Source: Flavobacterium sp. TAB 87
GTDB taxonomy: Bacteria > Bacteroidota > Bacteroidia > Flavobacteriales > Flavobacteriaceae
Length of the DNA stretch: 64,000 bases
NCBI RefSeq assembly: GCF_001529295.1
Contig: NZ_LLWK01000037.1
Location: 310,001 to 374,000 of the forward strand
Direction: 5' to 3'
Made by a program: the position numbers and the translations under genes. Within the stretch, counting starts at the first letter, position 1. Each line of letters begins with the position of its first letter. The notes beneath the pieces are model-generated. The model did not search any database. It was given only the letters and a program-made list of their open reading frames with translations, and was not told the DNA's origin. Shown in pieces: positions 9,608-18,148 of this stretch.

Positions 9608-9615
9608 TATATTTG
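9608..9615 (+). promoter_or_regulatory. -7 promoter element (TATATTTG) of the micro-gene/TonB receptor unit
   Basis: It matches TAnnTTTG exactly and lies 34 bp before the ATG of the 28-codon gene. No TTG is seen at the -33 position, which fits a regulated, intrinsically weak promoter. Confidence 0.65.
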
Positions 9616-9649
9616 TCAAAAATTTATTGTAGAAACAAAATTATAAACT

Positions 9650-9736
9650 ATGACAACCAATCCAGACAAAAAAGAAAGACCACGAAAACGAGTATCAAAA
9701 GCAATAGAAAGTATTACGATGTGTATGTGTTGGTAA
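9650..9736 (+). CDS. 28-aa Cys-Met-Cys-Trp peptide (leader peptide or small functional peptide)
   Basis: The frame begins MTTNPDKKERPRKRVSKA and ends SITMCMCW followed by TAA. It has a promoter and palindromic operator directly upstream and an A-rich stretch before the ATG. It lies 45 bp before the TonB receptor start. The first part is strongly basic and the last five codons alternate Met and Cys and then Trp. No signal peptide or membrane segment is visible. I do not recognise a named family. It could be a cysteine-responsive leader whose translation sets downstream expression, or a peptide that is itself functional. No obvious terminator hairpin lies in the 45-bp gap, so classical transcription attenuation is not directly supported. 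Confidence 0.55.
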   Translation: MTTNPDKKERPRKRVSKAIESITMCMCW

Positions 9737-9781
9737 AAAAAATCAAATTAAACTACACTAATCACATATACATCCTATAAA

Positions 9782-12337
9782 ATGAACTTTTCAATAAAAA
9801 TAAAATTTGCAGCAGTATTAACTTTAATAAGCAGCAATGCTTTTTCACAGAAAATAGAAGGTTTTGTAACCAACTCAAAAATAATTCCACTCTCTGGAGC
9901 ACAAGTCTCTTTGACCGGAACTTCATTTACTACGCTAACGACCGAGAACGGTTATTTTAGCTTTGCAACGGAACTATTAGAAAAAAATAACGGCACATTA
10001 CTCATAGAAAAAAAGGGTTATCAAGCCCAGGAAACGGCACTTGACGATGCATCAACAGAAGTTTTAGCCATAGTATTACACGAAGAGCAACAACTCATAG
10101 AAGTAGTTATCTCTTCAAGAAGAAGAATAGAGAAAATTCAGAATGTTCCTATTCCGATCACATTGATCAGCGGAAAACAAGCAGAAGAAGCGGAGGCTTT
10201 TAATGTTAACCGCCTAAAAGAATTGGTTCCTTCAGTTCAACTGTACTCCTCTAATCCTAGAAATACCTCTATAAACATTCGCGGACTTGGTTCTACCTTT
10301 GGTTTAACGAATGATGGAATCGACCCTGGAGTAGGTTTTTATGTCGACGGTGTTTATTTTGCTCGGGCGGCAGCCACTACACTAGATTTTTTAGATGTCG
10401 ACAGAATTGAAGTTTTACGAGGCCCGCAAGGGACCTTGTTTGGGAAAAACACTACCGCTGGTACTTTTAATGTGGTTACACGTAAACCGAGTTTTAAGTC
10501 AAGAGCTAATTTTGAAGTGAGTTACGGCAACTATGGTTTTCTTCAAGCCAAATCATCGGTTACTGGAGCATTAACCAAAACCATAGCTGGAAGATTGTCT
10601 TTTTCGGGAACTCAACGCGATGGGCTAATTGAAAATGTAAAAACAGGCAAAGCTGTGAATGATTTGAATAATCTTGGAGTTAGAGGTCAAATTCTTTTTA
10701 CTCCAAAAGAAAATCTCGAAATAATTCTTTCTGCCGATTATACACGTCAACGACCAGATGGTTATGCTCAAATTGTAGCTGGAGTCGCTCCTACGCAACG
10801 ACCCGCTTACCGACAATTCAATGAAATTATTACTGACTTAAATTATACGCTTCCAAGTAAAAATGCCTTCGATCGAAAAATTGATCATGACACACCGTGG
10901 AGATCTGGACAGGATTTAGGTGGAATAGCATTAAATATTGAGAATAAAGTAGGAAATGCAACCCTAACTGCTACTACTGCTTGGCGTTTCTGGAATTGGG
11001 ATCCTTCGAATGATAGAGATTTTACAGGACTTCCAGTGTTGCAACTTTCCCAAGCCACTTCGAAACACCAACAATGGACGCAAGAACTACGCTACGCTGG
11101 AGAAATCAATGCCAAACTAAGCGGAATCTTAGGGTTGTTTTTTATCGGGCAAGATCTAAAAACGGACCCGTATCATATTGAAGAATCCGGTGCAGCACAA
11201 TGGCGCTTTTCACAAAATTCAACTAGTCTGTTATGGCAAACTCCGGGACTTTTAGACGGATACGGAATAAAAACTAAGTCAACTTTAAACACCTTTAGTA
11301 GCGCAATATTTGGACAACTAGATTGGGAAATCACGTCCAAGCTGCATATATTGCCTGGACTGAGATACAATTATGATGCGAAAAAAGTAGATTACAGTCG
11401 TGCGACTTATGGAGGGCTCCAAACTAATGACCCTGCTCTTATTGCACTCAAAAAGTCGGTCTACAATGATCAAGCTTTTACTACCGACGTAGAGGATACC
11501 AATTTTTCAGGTAATCTGACACTCTCATATCAGTTTTCAGAAAACATACATACTTTTGCCACTTTTGCTAAAAGTTACAAACCAGTGGGAATAAATTTAG
11601 GTGGATTACCGACCAAGAACGGATTGCCAATTCTCGAACTGGCAACTATAAAACCAGAAGAAGTAACTCATTACGAAATTGGAATAAAATCTTCTCCATT
11701 TGAAAATGCTATTATTAATTTGACAGCCTTTAACACTGAAATTACGAACTATCAAACTCAAATACAATCGGCCGAATTAGGAGTGAATCGCGGTTATCTT
11801 GCCAACGCAGAAAAAGTTAGGGTACGAGGAGTAGAACTAGAAACAAATATTGCTGCGAATAAAAGTTTAAAATTTAACGGAGCGGTGTCGTACACCGATG
11901 GAGTATATCAAAGTTTCAAAAATGCACCACTGTCTATAGAAGAAACTGGAGCTTCTCAACCTTTCAAAGACATATCAGGAAGTTCATTACCTGGAATATC
12001 TAAATGGTCTGCCACATTGGGCGGCGATTTATCCAAAGAAGGAACGTTATTTGCCAACCAAGGAAAATTATTCTTAGCGCTAGATTCGTACTATCGTTCT
12101 ACATTTTCATCTAGTGCCACACCATCAAAATATTTGGTTGTAGACGGTTACGCGATCATCAACGGCCGAATCGGCTTTCGTACCGCGGAAGGACTGTCGT
12201 TTTTTATCTGGGGAAGAAATCTTTTAAATAAAAACTACTACGAACAACTATTGCCTGCAGCTGGAAACTCAGGACAGTACGCAGCGGTGCTGGGCGATCA
12301 GCGCACGTACGGACTAACAGTCAAATACTCACTATAA
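9782..12337 (+). CDS. TonB-dependent receptor with CarboxypepD-reg-like domain
   Basis: The 851-residue protein has a signal peptide (about residues 1-23, ending NAFSQ), an N-terminal carboxypeptidase-regulatory-like domain (about 24-105), a plug domain (about 115-235, with GFYVDGVYFARAAATTLDFL and VLRGPQGTLFGKNTTAGT) and a 22-strand-type barrel ending in aromatic YGLTVKYSL. It imports a ligand across the outer membrane using TonB energy. No SusD partner follows, so a glycan is less likely than a siderophore, cofactor or small sulfur or metal compound. The Rrf2 gene and Cys-rich micro-gene upstream hint at sulfur or Fe-S status as the regulating signal. The substrate is not determined. Confidence 0.93.
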   Translation: MNFSIKIKFAAVLTLISSNAFSQKIEGFVTNSKIIPLSGAQVSLTGTSFTTLTTENGYFSFATELLEKNNGTLLIEKKGYQAQETALDDASTEVLAIVLHEEQQLIEVVISSRRRIEKIQNVPIPITLISGKQAEEAEAFNVNRLKELVPSVQLYSSNPRNTSINIRGLGSTFGLTNDGIDPGVGFYVDGVYFARAAATTLDFLDVDRIEVLRGPQGTLFGKNTTAGTFNVVTRKPSFKSRANFEVSYGNYGFLQAKSSVTGALTKTIAGRLSFSGTQRDGLIENVKTGKAVNDLNNLGVRGQILFTPKENLEIILSADYTRQRPDGYAQIVAGVAPTQRPAYRQFNEIITDLNYTLPSKNAFDRKIDHDTPWRSGQDLGGIALNIENKVGNATLTATTAWRFWNWDPSNDRDFTGLPVLQLSQATSKHQQWTQELRYAGEINAKLSGILGLFFIGQDLKTDPYHIEESGAAQWRFSQNSTSLLWQTPGLLDGYGIKTKSTLNTFSSAIFGQLDWEITSKLHILPGLRYNYDAKKVDYSRATYGGLQTNDPALIALKKSVYNDQAFTTDVEDTNFSGNLTLSYQFSENIHTFATFAKSYKPVGINLGGLPTKNGLPILELATIKPEEVTHYEIGIKSSPFENAIINLTAFNTEITNYQTQIQSAELGVNRGYLANAEKVRVRGVELETNIAANKSLKFNGAVSYTDGVYQSFKNAPLSIEETGASQPFKDISGSSLPGISKWSATLGGDLSKEGTLFANQGKLFLALDSYYRSTFSSSATPSKYLVVDGYAIINGRIGFRTAEGLSFFIWGRNLLNKNYYEQLLPAAGNSGQYAAVLGDQRTYGLTVKYSL

Positions 12338-12345
12338 GACAAAAA

Positions 12346-12378
12346 AAAGAGATAAACCTCAACATGGTTTATCTCTTT
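12346..12378. terminator. Bidirectional terminator between the TonB receptor and HAD-like genes
   Basis: A perfect 13-bp stem (12346-12358 with 12366-12378) and 7-nt loop is flanked by A-tracts and T-tracts. It serves both convergent genes. Confidence 0.88.
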
Positions 12379-12398
12379 TAACTTTTACTAATTAAGAA

Positions 12399-13412
12399 TT
12401 ATTTCTCGAAAGCAAATACTTTGGACCAGTCTTTCTGCTTATTAATGACCATCCATTTTTTTTCTTTCGCCTCTTTTAGAACATTTGCTGAATTTTTAGA
12501 ATCCATTGTACTATGGTATTTAAATTCTCTAATGCTATCCGTGTGATGTATTAACAATATCATACTTTTATACGTACTACTATTTGCATACTGTATCATT
12601 TTGTTATCCGCATCAATACTACCGCCATAAAATACCGGAACTTTACCAATAAATCGTTGTATTGCTTCAACTTTTCCTAAGGAATCACCAACAAACAATC
12701 CATTCAATTCTTTGCTAGCTACTTTATCGTCGTCTCTGCTTGCAATAATCTGATAGGGCGGTATCCCAAATACTTCTTCCGAAAAAGCTCGAATAAAACG
12801 GGTTCCACTATTGCTCACTAAAAATGTTTTAAAATCATTTTTATGCAAGAACTTTAATAATTCGATCATCGGTGCATATACATTTTGCTTGTACGGTTTA
12901 GCAAACTTTTTATCTGTTGAATTACTCATCCATTTATTCACAGCAGCAGTATATTCTGTATCTGTTTGATCGATTTGAATAGCGTCTAAAATTGACTTTA
13001 CACCAGAGTTACCTGATTTTCGTAGTGGCTCGAGATTGTCATTTAGTATACCATTTAGCACAGGATCATTTTTCCATTCCGGATGTTTAGCAGACATTTG
13101 TTTTAATTGCGAAAAGATAAATTTTGCTTGAAGAGGAATGGGTTTTTCAGACCACAGAGTACCATCGGTCTCAAATACCGCAATACGATCACTAACAGGA
13201 ATAAAGTTTTTCGAAGTCGAATCGCTTATCATTTTCACATAATCTTCGATTTGTTTTCGTGGTAAATCTTGCCAAGAACCAAGGCCTGATTTGGTCGCTA
13301 CAGTCGATTTTATCATTAAAGATCTATCCGCTTTATCGGGAGCATTATCATTTTCTTTGCAAGAGAAAAAAAGAATAAAAACGCTAAAAAGACAGACTAA
13401 TTTGTATTTCAT
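12399..13412 (-). CDS. HAD-superfamily phosphatase-like lipoprotein with Glu at the nucleophile position
   Basis: The ATG at 13412 is preferred over an upstream GTG at 13430 because it gives a clean lipoprotein signal (MKYKLVCLF, Cys18 after FFS). The 337-residue protein resembles periplasmic HAD hydrolases of the phosphoserine phosphatase type: motif I is IAVFETDGTLWSEKP, motif II is TFLVSNSGT, and a GDSLGK/YGGSIDADN block follows. In motif I the first Asp, which normally carries the phosphoryl group, is Glu81 (codon GAG), while the second acid, Asp83, is kept. Catalysis may be lost or altered. It is convergent with the TonB receptor gene and shares its terminator. Confidence 0.82.
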   Translation of the reverse strand: MKYKLVCLFSVFILFFSCKENDNAPDKADRSLMIKSTVATKSGLGSWQDLPRKQIEDYVKMISDSTSKNFIPVSDRIAVFETDGTLWSEKPIPLQAKFIFSQLKQMSAKHPEWKNDPVLNGILNDNLEPLRKSGNSGVKSILDAIQIDQTDTEYTAAVNKWMSNSTDKKFAKPYKQNVYAPMIELLKFLHKNDFKTFLVSNSGTRFIRAFSEEVFGIPPYQIIASRDDDKVASKELNGLFVGDSLGKVEAIQRFIGKVPVFYGGSIDADNKMIQYANSSTYKSMILLIHHTDSIREFKYHSTMDSKNSANVLKEAKEKKWMVINKQKDWSKVFAFEK

Positions 13413-13656
13413 ATTTTTGAGTTTTACCACTAAAGAAGAGAAGGAATCTAAATTTACAATTTAATTTCTAAAAAATAATTCGAAACGATGTCTATAATCT
13501 TAGTTGCAAACACGCCTGCTTTTTATTTATTCCAATTTTAGATCTCATAAATATAATAAAAAGCATTAAAAATAAAAAATAAATAAAACACAACACCTTG
13601 ACAGCAAACAATTAGCAATCATTATTTTTCGCTCCAATCTGTTTTTTTAAAATAAA

Positions 13657-13684
13657 AAAGCTCCAAGAATTAACTTGAAGCTTT
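13657..13684. terminator. Hairpin in the HAD/der gap
   Basis: AAAGCTCCAAG and CTTGAAGCTTT form an 11-bp stem with one mismatch and a 6-nt loop, flanked by A and T runs. It lies just beyond the der terminator and may be a second stop. The rest of the gap 13413-13656 is AT-rich without a recognisable feature. Confidence 0.5.
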
Positions 13685-13703
13685 AGTATTTAAGTAGTAT
13701 AAA

Positions 13704-13727
13704 AAAATCCCGATTGCTCGGGATTTT
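13704..13727 (-). terminator. Intrinsic terminator of der
   Basis: A 10-bp stem (13704-13713 with 13718-13727, core ATCCCGA/TCGGGAT) has loop TTGC and is followed on the minus strand by a run of T. It begins 5 bp past the der stop. Confidence 0.88.
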
Positions 13728-13731
13728 ACTT

Positions 13732-15039
13732 TTATTTCTCTCTTATGTAAATATCTATCGGCACTCCTGAAAAGTCCCAATTGTCTCTAATTTTATTTTC
13801 TAGATAACGTTTGTATGGCTCTTTTACATATTGTGGTAAGTTAGCAAAAAACACAAATTGTGGTGTTTGAGTTGGCAACTGCATACAATATTTAATCTTC
13901 ACATATTTACCCTTAGTAGCGGGTGGCGGATATGCTTCAATAACCTTTAACATGTATTCGTTGAATTTTGAAGTCGCGATACGTTGTTTTCTGTTTTCAA
14001 AAACCTGAACAGTCGCTTCTAATGCCTTCAACAAACGTTGTTTTGTTAAAGCCGACACAAAAAGAATAGGCACATCTGTAAATGGCATTAATTCCTCTCT
14101 AATTTTCTCTTCGTAATCACGGGTACTCATGGTTTCTTTTTCAACCAAATCCCATTTGTTCACTAATATTACAACCCCCTTACGGTTTTTTTCGGCCAAC
14201 CAAAAAATACTCTGATCTTGCCCTTCAAAACCACGAGTAGCATCAATAATCAAAATACAAATATCTGCATGCTCAATAGCACGTACGGAACGCATCACCG
14301 AGTAAAACTCTAAATCTTCTTTAACTTTAGCTTTACGACGAATTCCAGCCGTATCAACCAAGTTAAATTCAAAACCAAAACGGTTAAACTTTGTATCAAT
14401 CGCATCACGCGTTGTTCCTGCAATGTCGGTAACTATATAACGGTCTTGACCAATAAGTGCATTTATAAAACTAGATTTTCCTGCATTTGGACGACCAACA
14501 ACAGCAAAACGAGGCAGGTCAGAAGCTTCTTCAACAACTGGCTTTTCTGGAAAAGCTTTAATCAAAGCATCCAATAAATCTCCAGTTCCACTTCCAGAAA
14601 TACTTGCAAATGTATAATACTCACCTAAACCAAGGTTATAAAATTCAATCGCATCTTTTTCGCGCATGGCGTTATCTACTTTGTTTACTGCCAATAAAAC
14701 CGGTTTTGTTACTTTACGCAACAATTTTGCAACGGCATCATCCATCGGAGTAATTCCTTCTTCAACATCAACCACAAAAATAATTACATCAGCCTCATCA
14801 ATAGCCAATTCTACTTGCTTGCGAATTTCTCCTTCAAAAACATCATCCGAACCACGGATGTATCCACCGGTATCAATAACCGAAAATTCTTTTCCATTCC
14901 ACTCGCTTTTACCGTAGTTTCTATCTCTGGTAACTCCAGAAACTGAATCTACAATAGCTTCTCTTCTTTGTATCAGCCTATTAAAAAGGGTTGATTTCCC
15001 CACATTAGGTCTTCCTACTATCGCAACAATGTTATTCAT
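13732..15039 (-). CDS. der: Ribosome biogenesis GTPase Der (EngA)
   Basis: This 435-residue protein has two tandem GTPase domains, the hallmark of Der: the first P-loop is GRPNVGKST (about residues 8-16), the second GRPNAGKSS (about 181-189), with G3 DTGG and DTAG and G4 NKVD and NKWD in order. A KH-like domain closes the protein. Der acts in assembly of the 50S ribosomal subunit. Length and all nucleotide-binding motifs are normal. Confidence 0.98.
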   Translation of the reverse strand: MNNIVAIVGRPNVGKSTLFNRLIQRREAIVDSVSGVTRDRNYGKSEWNGKEFSVIDTGGYIRGSDDVFEGEIRKQVELAIDEADVIIFVVDVEEGITPMDDAVAKLLRKVTKPVLLAVNKVDNAMREKDAIEFYNLGLGEYYTFASISGSGTGDLLDALIKAFPEKPVVEEASDLPRFAVVGRPNAGKSSFINALIGQDRYIVTDIAGTTRDAIDTKFNRFGFEFNLVDTAGIRRKAKVKEDLEFYSVMRSVRAIEHADICILIIDATRGFEGQDQSIFWLAEKNRKGVVILVNKWDLVEKETMSTRDYEEKIREELMPFTDVPILFVSALTKQRLLKALEATVQVFENRKQRIATSKFNEYMLKVIEAYPPPATKGKYVKIKYCMQLPTQTPQFVFFANLPQYVKEPYKRYLENKIRDNWDFSGVPIDIYIREK

Positions 15040-15060
15040 AATTTTTCTTCAAATATTTCG

Positions 15061-15068
15061 CAAAGGTA
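15061..15068 (-). promoter_or_regulatory. -7 promoter element (TACCTTTG) of der
   Basis: The minus strand reads TACCTTTG 21 bp upstream of the der ATG, matching TAnnTTTG. Confidence 0.6.
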
Positions 15069-15144
15069 GTGTTAAAAACGCTGAATTTCTATTTTTTTGA
15101 TATATTCGCAAGTCAAAGCCAATTTAAACCAAATCAAACCGCTT

Positions 15145-15642
15145 ATGGAAGTCGATAACCAAGTGCGCCTTTTACTCCGATTTTACCAAGACGTTCCTGA
15201 AAACACAGCAACTATTTTACAGAAATTCGAGAATTTAAAACAAGAAAAAAATCCAAATTACAACATCAAAACAAGCGGAACGCATATTTGGCTTTTCATT
15301 CAAGGCGAACAAAAGAAATTTTACTCGCCTCACTTACACCTAGAATTAGAAGAAAAAGATAAAAACGAAACGCACATTCGAGGTCTCTTTGGCCCCGATC
15401 CCACTTTGTGGACATTCTTTATGTTCCTACACTTTATAATCGCGGGCGTATTTTTAATATTTTGCGGAATTTTATACGCTGATTATGTATTGCATCAAGC
15501 ACTAACCACGGATTACATCGTGCTAGTTCTTATGGTAATCTCCTGGTTTTTGCTCTACTTTATTGCTCGCCAAATTAGGCACAACGGAAACGATCAAATG
15601 CACGAGCTCGAAAAACTATTTCAAAAAACAATCGATTCTTAA
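15145..15642 (+). CDS. Small two-helix membrane protein of unknown function
   Basis: I do not recognise a characterised family. The ATG at 15145 (MEVDNQVRLLLRFYQDVPE) is preferred to an upstream TTG at 15097. The 165-residue product has a soluble N-terminal half with an IWLFIQGEQKKFYSPHLHLE beta region, then two hydrophobic segments (about residues 90-115 and 123-143), and a charged C-terminus. It sits divergently beside der and upstream of era. It is likely an inner-membrane protein with both termini cytoplasmic. Confidence 0.65.
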   Translation: MEVDNQVRLLLRFYQDVPENTATILQKFENLKQEKNPNYNIKTSGTHIWLFIQGEQKKFYSPHLHLELEEKDKNETHIRGLFGPDPTLWTFFMFLHFIIAGVFLIFCGILYADYVLHQALTTDYIVLVLMVISWFLLYFIARQIRHNGNDQMHELEKLFQKTIDS

Positions 15643-15908
15643 TTAGAAGCTATTCCAGCACTTCAATGCAACTCCTCGCTCAAAAAGCAATTGTTGCAAT
15701 ATGCTTGCAGGAGCTTCCGCTGGTCGCTCTGCAATCACAGCAACAACAGGCTTTTTTTACTGCGGGGTTTTCATTGCGATCTGGGCTAAAAAAAATCAGT
15801 GCTAGAATTGAATTCTAACACTGATTCTAAATATTTTTTGAACTGAAACTAATTTACAAAAACTATTTTCTGTTAACCGTTCACTACTCACTTTTCACTA
15901 CGCACTGT

Positions 15909-16790
15909 CTACTGATTGTATCCGAATCGTTTCAACATATTGGCATTACTTCTCCAATTTTTATTCACTTTCACATACAATTCAATGTGAATTTGTTTTC
16001 CAAAGAATTTCTCTAAATCAGCACGAGCTTCCATTCCTACCTTTTTCAAAGCCGCTCCTTTGTGTCCAATTATAATTCCTTTTTGTGTATCGCGTTCTAC
16101 CATAATAAGTGAACGGATTCTGATAATATTTTCATCTTCAAAAAATTCTTCTGTCACGATCTCAACCGCATACGGAATCTCTTTACTGTAATTCAACAAG
16201 ATTTTCTCTCGAATCGTTTCATTTACAAAAAAACGTTCCGGCTTGTCCGTCAATTGATCTTTTGGATAATACGCAGGAGATTCTGGCAACAATTCTATAA
16301 TACGTCCAAAAACTTCGGGCACATTAAAATTCTGCAAAGCCGATATTGGGAAAATTTCTGCATTGGGTACTTTTTCGGTCCAAAATGCTACTTGCTCTTC
16401 CAATTGTACTTGATTTGAATTGTCAATTTTATTCAACAATAATAGAACCGGAATTTTAGCGTGAATGATTTTATTAAAAAAAGCGTCGTCTTTTAATTCT
16501 TGTTCTCCAATCTCGACCATATAAATTAATATGTCTGCATCTTCAAAAGCTGATTTCACAAAGTTCATCATTGATTGCTGCATTTCATATGCTGGCTTGA
16601 TGATTCCTGGCGTATCCGATAAAATTAACTGAAAATCTTCTCCGTTTACAATTCCTAAAATTCTGTGACGCGTGGTTTGTGCTTTCGACGTAATTATGGA
16701 CAATCGTTCTCCAACGAAAGCATTCATTAAGGTCGATTTTCCAACGTTTGGATTTCCGATAATATTTACAAAACCTGCTTTATGTGACAT
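15909..16790 (-). CDS. era: GTPase Era
   Basis: The start is set at 16790 (MSHKAGFVNIIGNPNVGKST); 13 upstream codons in frame are not conserved-looking. The 293-residue protein has the P-loop GNPNVGKST (about residues 12-20), switch TTRHRILGI, G3 DTPG, G4 NKID and a C-terminal KH domain with IIIGHKGAALKKVG. Era binds the 3' end of 16S rRNA and helps mature the 30S subunit. It sits near der, as often in this group. The gap 15643-15908 before its stop shows no gene. Confidence 0.97.
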   Translation of the reverse strand: MSHKAGFVNIIGNPNVGKSTLMNAFVGERLSIITSKAQTTRHRILGIVNGEDFQLILSDTPGIIKPAYEMQQSMMNFVKSAFEDADILIYMVEIGEQELKDDAFFNKIIHAKIPVLLLLNKIDNSNQVQLEEQVAFWTEKVPNAEIFPISALQNFNVPEVFGRIIELLPESPAYYPKDQLTDKPERFFVNETIREKILLNYSKEIPYAVEIVTEEFFEDENIIRIRSLIMVERDTQKGIIIGHKGAALKKVGMEARADLEKFFGKQIHIELYVKVNKNWRSNANMLKRFGYNQ

Positions 16791-16842
16791 CTGAATATAA
16801 TTTATTTTTAGTTGGTACCTTTTGACCAAAATTTCTTGTTTG

Positions 16843-16870
16843 CAAAGGTAGTTATATCAAGTGAATACAA
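16843..16870 (-). promoter_or_regulatory. era promoter (TTG and TACCTTTG)
   Basis: On the minus strand TACCTTTG (16850-16843) is preceded after 17 nt by TTG (16870-16868), close to the Bacteroidota spacing. The start codon is about 53 bp downstream. Confidence 0.55.
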
Positions 16871-16898
16871 GAAATAAAACATTTTTTTTAAGTTTATG

Positions 16899-16928
16899 TT
16901 GTTTTTATATAAATTCGACGTATCTTTG
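16899..16928 (+). promoter_or_regulatory. tRNA-fMet promoter, TTG-N19-TATCTTTG
   Basis: TTG at 16899-16901 and TATCTTTG at 16921-16928 have exactly 19 nt between them, a textbook Bacteroidota housekeeping promoter. The mature tRNA begins 12 nt downstream. Confidence 0.85.
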
Positions 16929-16940
16929 CACCCGAAACAT

Positions 16941-17013
16941 CGCGGGATAGAGCAGTAGGCAGCTCGTCGGGCTCATAACCCGAAGGTCACTGGTTCGAGT
17001 CCAGTTCCCGCTA
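16941..17013 (+). tRNA. Initiator tRNA-fMet (CAT)
   Basis: It folds into a full cloverleaf of 73 nt without encoded CCA. The anticodon loop is CTCATAA. Initiator hallmarks are visible: position 1 (C) cannot pair with position 72 (T), and the anticodon stem has three consecutive G-C pairs (TCGGG/CCCGA). The T arm is ACTGG-TTCGAGT-CCAGT. Confidence 0.95.
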
Positions 17014-17020
17014 CTAGAAA

Positions 17021-17048
17021 AGCTTCAGAGAAATCTGAGGCTTTTTTT
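17021..17048 (+). terminator. tRNA-fMet terminator (AGCTTCAGA family)
   Basis: The stem AGCTTCAGA/TCTGAGGCT with one G-T wobble and GAAA loop is followed by T7. It is nearly identical to hairpins at 25985 and 26413. Confidence 0.88.
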
Positions 17049-17190
17049 ATTTATATCTAATTAAAAAAAAATCTCTTAAATCAATCTATTTTCATTTATG
17101 ATATCAAGATGTAGCGTATAATTTCGAAGGAATTCAGACAACCCTACAAATATCTAGAACAATAGAGAAAGCTAGTTTGGTTCTAAAACC

Positions 17191-17230
17191 AAAAAAAGAT
17201 CAGCCATTTTAAATGTTGATCTTTTTTTTA
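17191..17230 (-). terminator. Terminator of the PRC-barrel gene
   Basis: AAAAAAGATCA on one side and TGATCTTTTTT on the other enclose a smaller CATTT/AAATG stem. On the minus strand it ends in a T run about 35 bp past the stop codon. Confidence 0.75.
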
Positions 17231-17264
17231 TTGTATTGTTTACTGCTAAATACTAAAAGCAGTA

Positions 17265-17777
17265 TTAACGACCATCAAATTCTCTTCGGTTGTAAAAACT
17301 ATCTTCATCGGCATCAGAAACATCGCTAGATTTATCATTCGGATAATAGGAATCAAATACCTTCTTTTCGTAATTCCTGTCAAAATTTTGTTCCTGATTG
17401 TATCTTGATGTTTTTCTAAATGTATCATAACCGATACTGTTAGCCATGACAATTTTTGTGTCTTTATTTATGCTTACAGATCCTATTGGTATGATGATAT
17501 GGCTGTTTCCATCCTTATACATAAATTCATTAACATTATTGTTTGATATCGCGTCATGAACCTCATTTTTACTGTCTTCTATTAACTCTTTATCTACATT
17601 AACATCCAAATAAACCACGCGTTGCATGTCTTTATTTACCCATAGATTGTCGACTTTACCAATAGTGCGATTGTCTGCATCAACTATTTTCCATCCTCTT
17701 ACATCCGAATAGTCTGAAGCTACTTTATAATCAGAAAGTTCATCCAATCGGTATAAATTTTTATCCTTATTTTTCAT
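17265..17777 (-). CDS. PRC-barrel domain-containing protein
   Basis: The 170-residue soluble protein has a PRC-barrel domain (about residues 10-110): LDELSDYKVASDYSDVRGWK, then ADNRTIGKVDNLWV and a central VVYLDVNVDKEL strand. The acidic, Tyr-rich C-terminus (about 125-170) looks disordered. PRC-barrel proteins bind RNA or act as structural adaptors; in environmental bacteria such genes often belong to general stress sets. There is no signal peptide. A 55-aa membrane protein gene lies upstream on the same strand. Confidence 0.85.
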   Translation of the reverse strand: MKNKDKNLYRLDELSDYKVASDYSDVRGWKIVDADNRTIGKVDNLWVNKDMQRVVYLDVNVDKELIEDSKNEVHDAISNNNVNEFMYKDGNSHIIIPIGSVSINKDTKIVMANSIGYDTFRKTSRYNQEQNFDRNYEKKVFDSYYPNDKSSDVSDADEDSFYNRREFDGR

Positions 17778-17980
17778 ACGTTTTTTATTTTATTATTACC
17801 AATTTCTCTTTTTCTCTAAATATTTTTGCAGAAATTAAATATGCTGTCTTTACTAATTTTGCAACTGCTAAATAAATATTTTCGAATCCTACTACTAAGC
17901 ATATTTGTAGTATCGGAAGTATTTATTAATTGTATATTCCTATAATAGATAAAAAGTATTTCTTCGGGAATCTTTGTTAC

Positions 17981-18148
17981 TTAATTTGCCGTCGTATCTA
18001 TGCTTGTACTGTTTTCGATTTCTGTTGTATTCTGTACTTGCACACTGTTATCTCTCAAAAAGATGAAATATACAAGAGCTGCTACCAACAAGACCGCTAT
18101 AATCCATGGCCATATCGGCTTCTTTTTCTCAATTTTAATTTCTGCCAT
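17981..18148 (-). CDS. 55-aa single-pass membrane protein
   Basis: The minus-strand frame starts MAEIKIEKKKPIWPWIIAVL and continues through one hydrophobic helix (about residues 12-31) to a polar tail rich in Thr, Asn and Ser. A positively charged N-terminus, one clear helix and a normal ATG support a real gene; the plus-strand reading of the same bases is not credible. It is likely inserted with the tail outside. It lies 200 bp upstream of the PRC-barrel gene on the same strand, a pairing I associate with envelope stress genes. Function unknown. Confidence 0.7.
   Translation of the reverse strand: MAEIKIEKKKPIWPWIIAVLLVAALVYFIFLRDNSVQVQNTTEIENSTSIDTTAN

Noticed and set aside
9650..9736. Reading the Cys-Met-Cys-Trp peptide as a methanobactin-like RiPP precursor
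   Set aside because: No MbnB/MbnC-like or other modifying enzyme, protease or exporter lies nearby; only a regulator and a TonB receptor do. Kept only as a remote alternative.
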